From CAZLYK01 sp964563495 (GTDB lineage Bacteria > Acidobacteriota > Blastocatellia > RBC074), in assembly GCA_964563495.1 (NCBI GenBank), contig CAZLYK010000201.1, forward strand, positions 1 to 7,747: DNA of 7,747 nt, read 5' to 3'. The notes under the pieces are model-generated. The model had not been told where the DNA came from. It did no database searches and saw nothing but the letters and a program-made list of their open reading frames with translations. Numbering within the stretch: the first letter of the stretch is position 1; every line of letters begins with the position of its first letter. This document shows, one piece after another, positions 7,691-7,747 of the stretch. A program made the translations under genes and the position numbers.

Positions 7691-7747
7691 AATCATCCTC
7701 GATCATCCTCGATCATCCTCGATCATCCTCGATCATCCTCGATCATC
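7691..7747. repeat. 10-bp tandem repeat running off the window
   Basis: The unit GATCATCCTC is repeated about 5.7 times from 7691 to the right edge; the first copy starts with A instead of G, the others are identical. The period of 10 is not a multiple of 3, and the array begins 25 nt after the regulator stop, so it is most likely non-coding. The true length is unknown. Confidence 0.9.

Noticed and set aside
7007..7696. Minus-strand open frame of 229 codons
   Set aside because: It is antisense to the response regulator, whose family motifs are complete; low-complexity residue use typical of a shadow.
7691..7747. CRISPR array
   Set aside because: The repeats are directly adjacent 10-mers without unique spacers, so this is a simple tandem repeat.

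Overview
The window looks like a piece of a moderately GC-rich genome from an environmental Gram-negative bacterium. Acidobacteriota (Blastocatellia-like) is my best guess. This is inferred from four things: the type of PQQ-like beta-propeller protein, the Tat-exported isoquinoline-oxidoreductase-type molybdenum protein, the very large propeller sensor kinase, and the 'CTCCGTAGGAGCG' type of palindromic repeat. None of these proves the phylum.

Layout. (1) Positions 1-2676, a forward metabolic block: the C-terminal end of a PQQ-like propeller protein, with an apparent frameshift near its left edge. It is followed after 9 nt by a complete 745-residue molybdopterin-binding subunit of the xanthine dehydrogenase/IorB type with a Tat signal. 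No [2Fe-2S] partner subunit is visible. (2) Positions about 2677-3560, a graveyard of fragments: a piece of a zinc-free MDR/quinone oxidoreductase with both ends missing, a stretch that matches the 3' half of a tRNA-Met(CAT) but lacks a proper 5' half, short TTGTGACC repeats, and the first ~35 codons of an IS110-family transposase on the minus strand with its ribosome-binding site in a predicted hairpin. (3) Positions 3592-3738, a long imperfect palindrome built from REP-like units (two forward, two reversed) in which the stems vary with compensation. (4) Positions 3739-3968, an AT-richer leader. (5) Positions 3969-7666, a two-gene signalling operon: a periplasmic double-propeller sensor histidine kinase (Reg_prop repeats, Y_Y_Y, one TM segment, HisKA_3, HATPase) whose stop overlaps (ATGA) the start of a NarL/LuxR-type response regulator. 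(6) Positions 7691-7747, a 10-bp tandem repeat running off the right edge.

How they work together. The kinase and regulator clearly form one translationally coupled two-component system. Its ligand and target genes are not in the window. The oxidoreductase and the PQQ-like protein are tightly spaced and probably cotranscribed, but no functional link beyond that can be shown. The middle region looks like repeated insertion and decay between two stable blocks. I do not see a convincing wholly new system. The most unusual structure is the nested REP-type palindrome, followed by the tRNA-like remnant and the IS110 leader hairpin.
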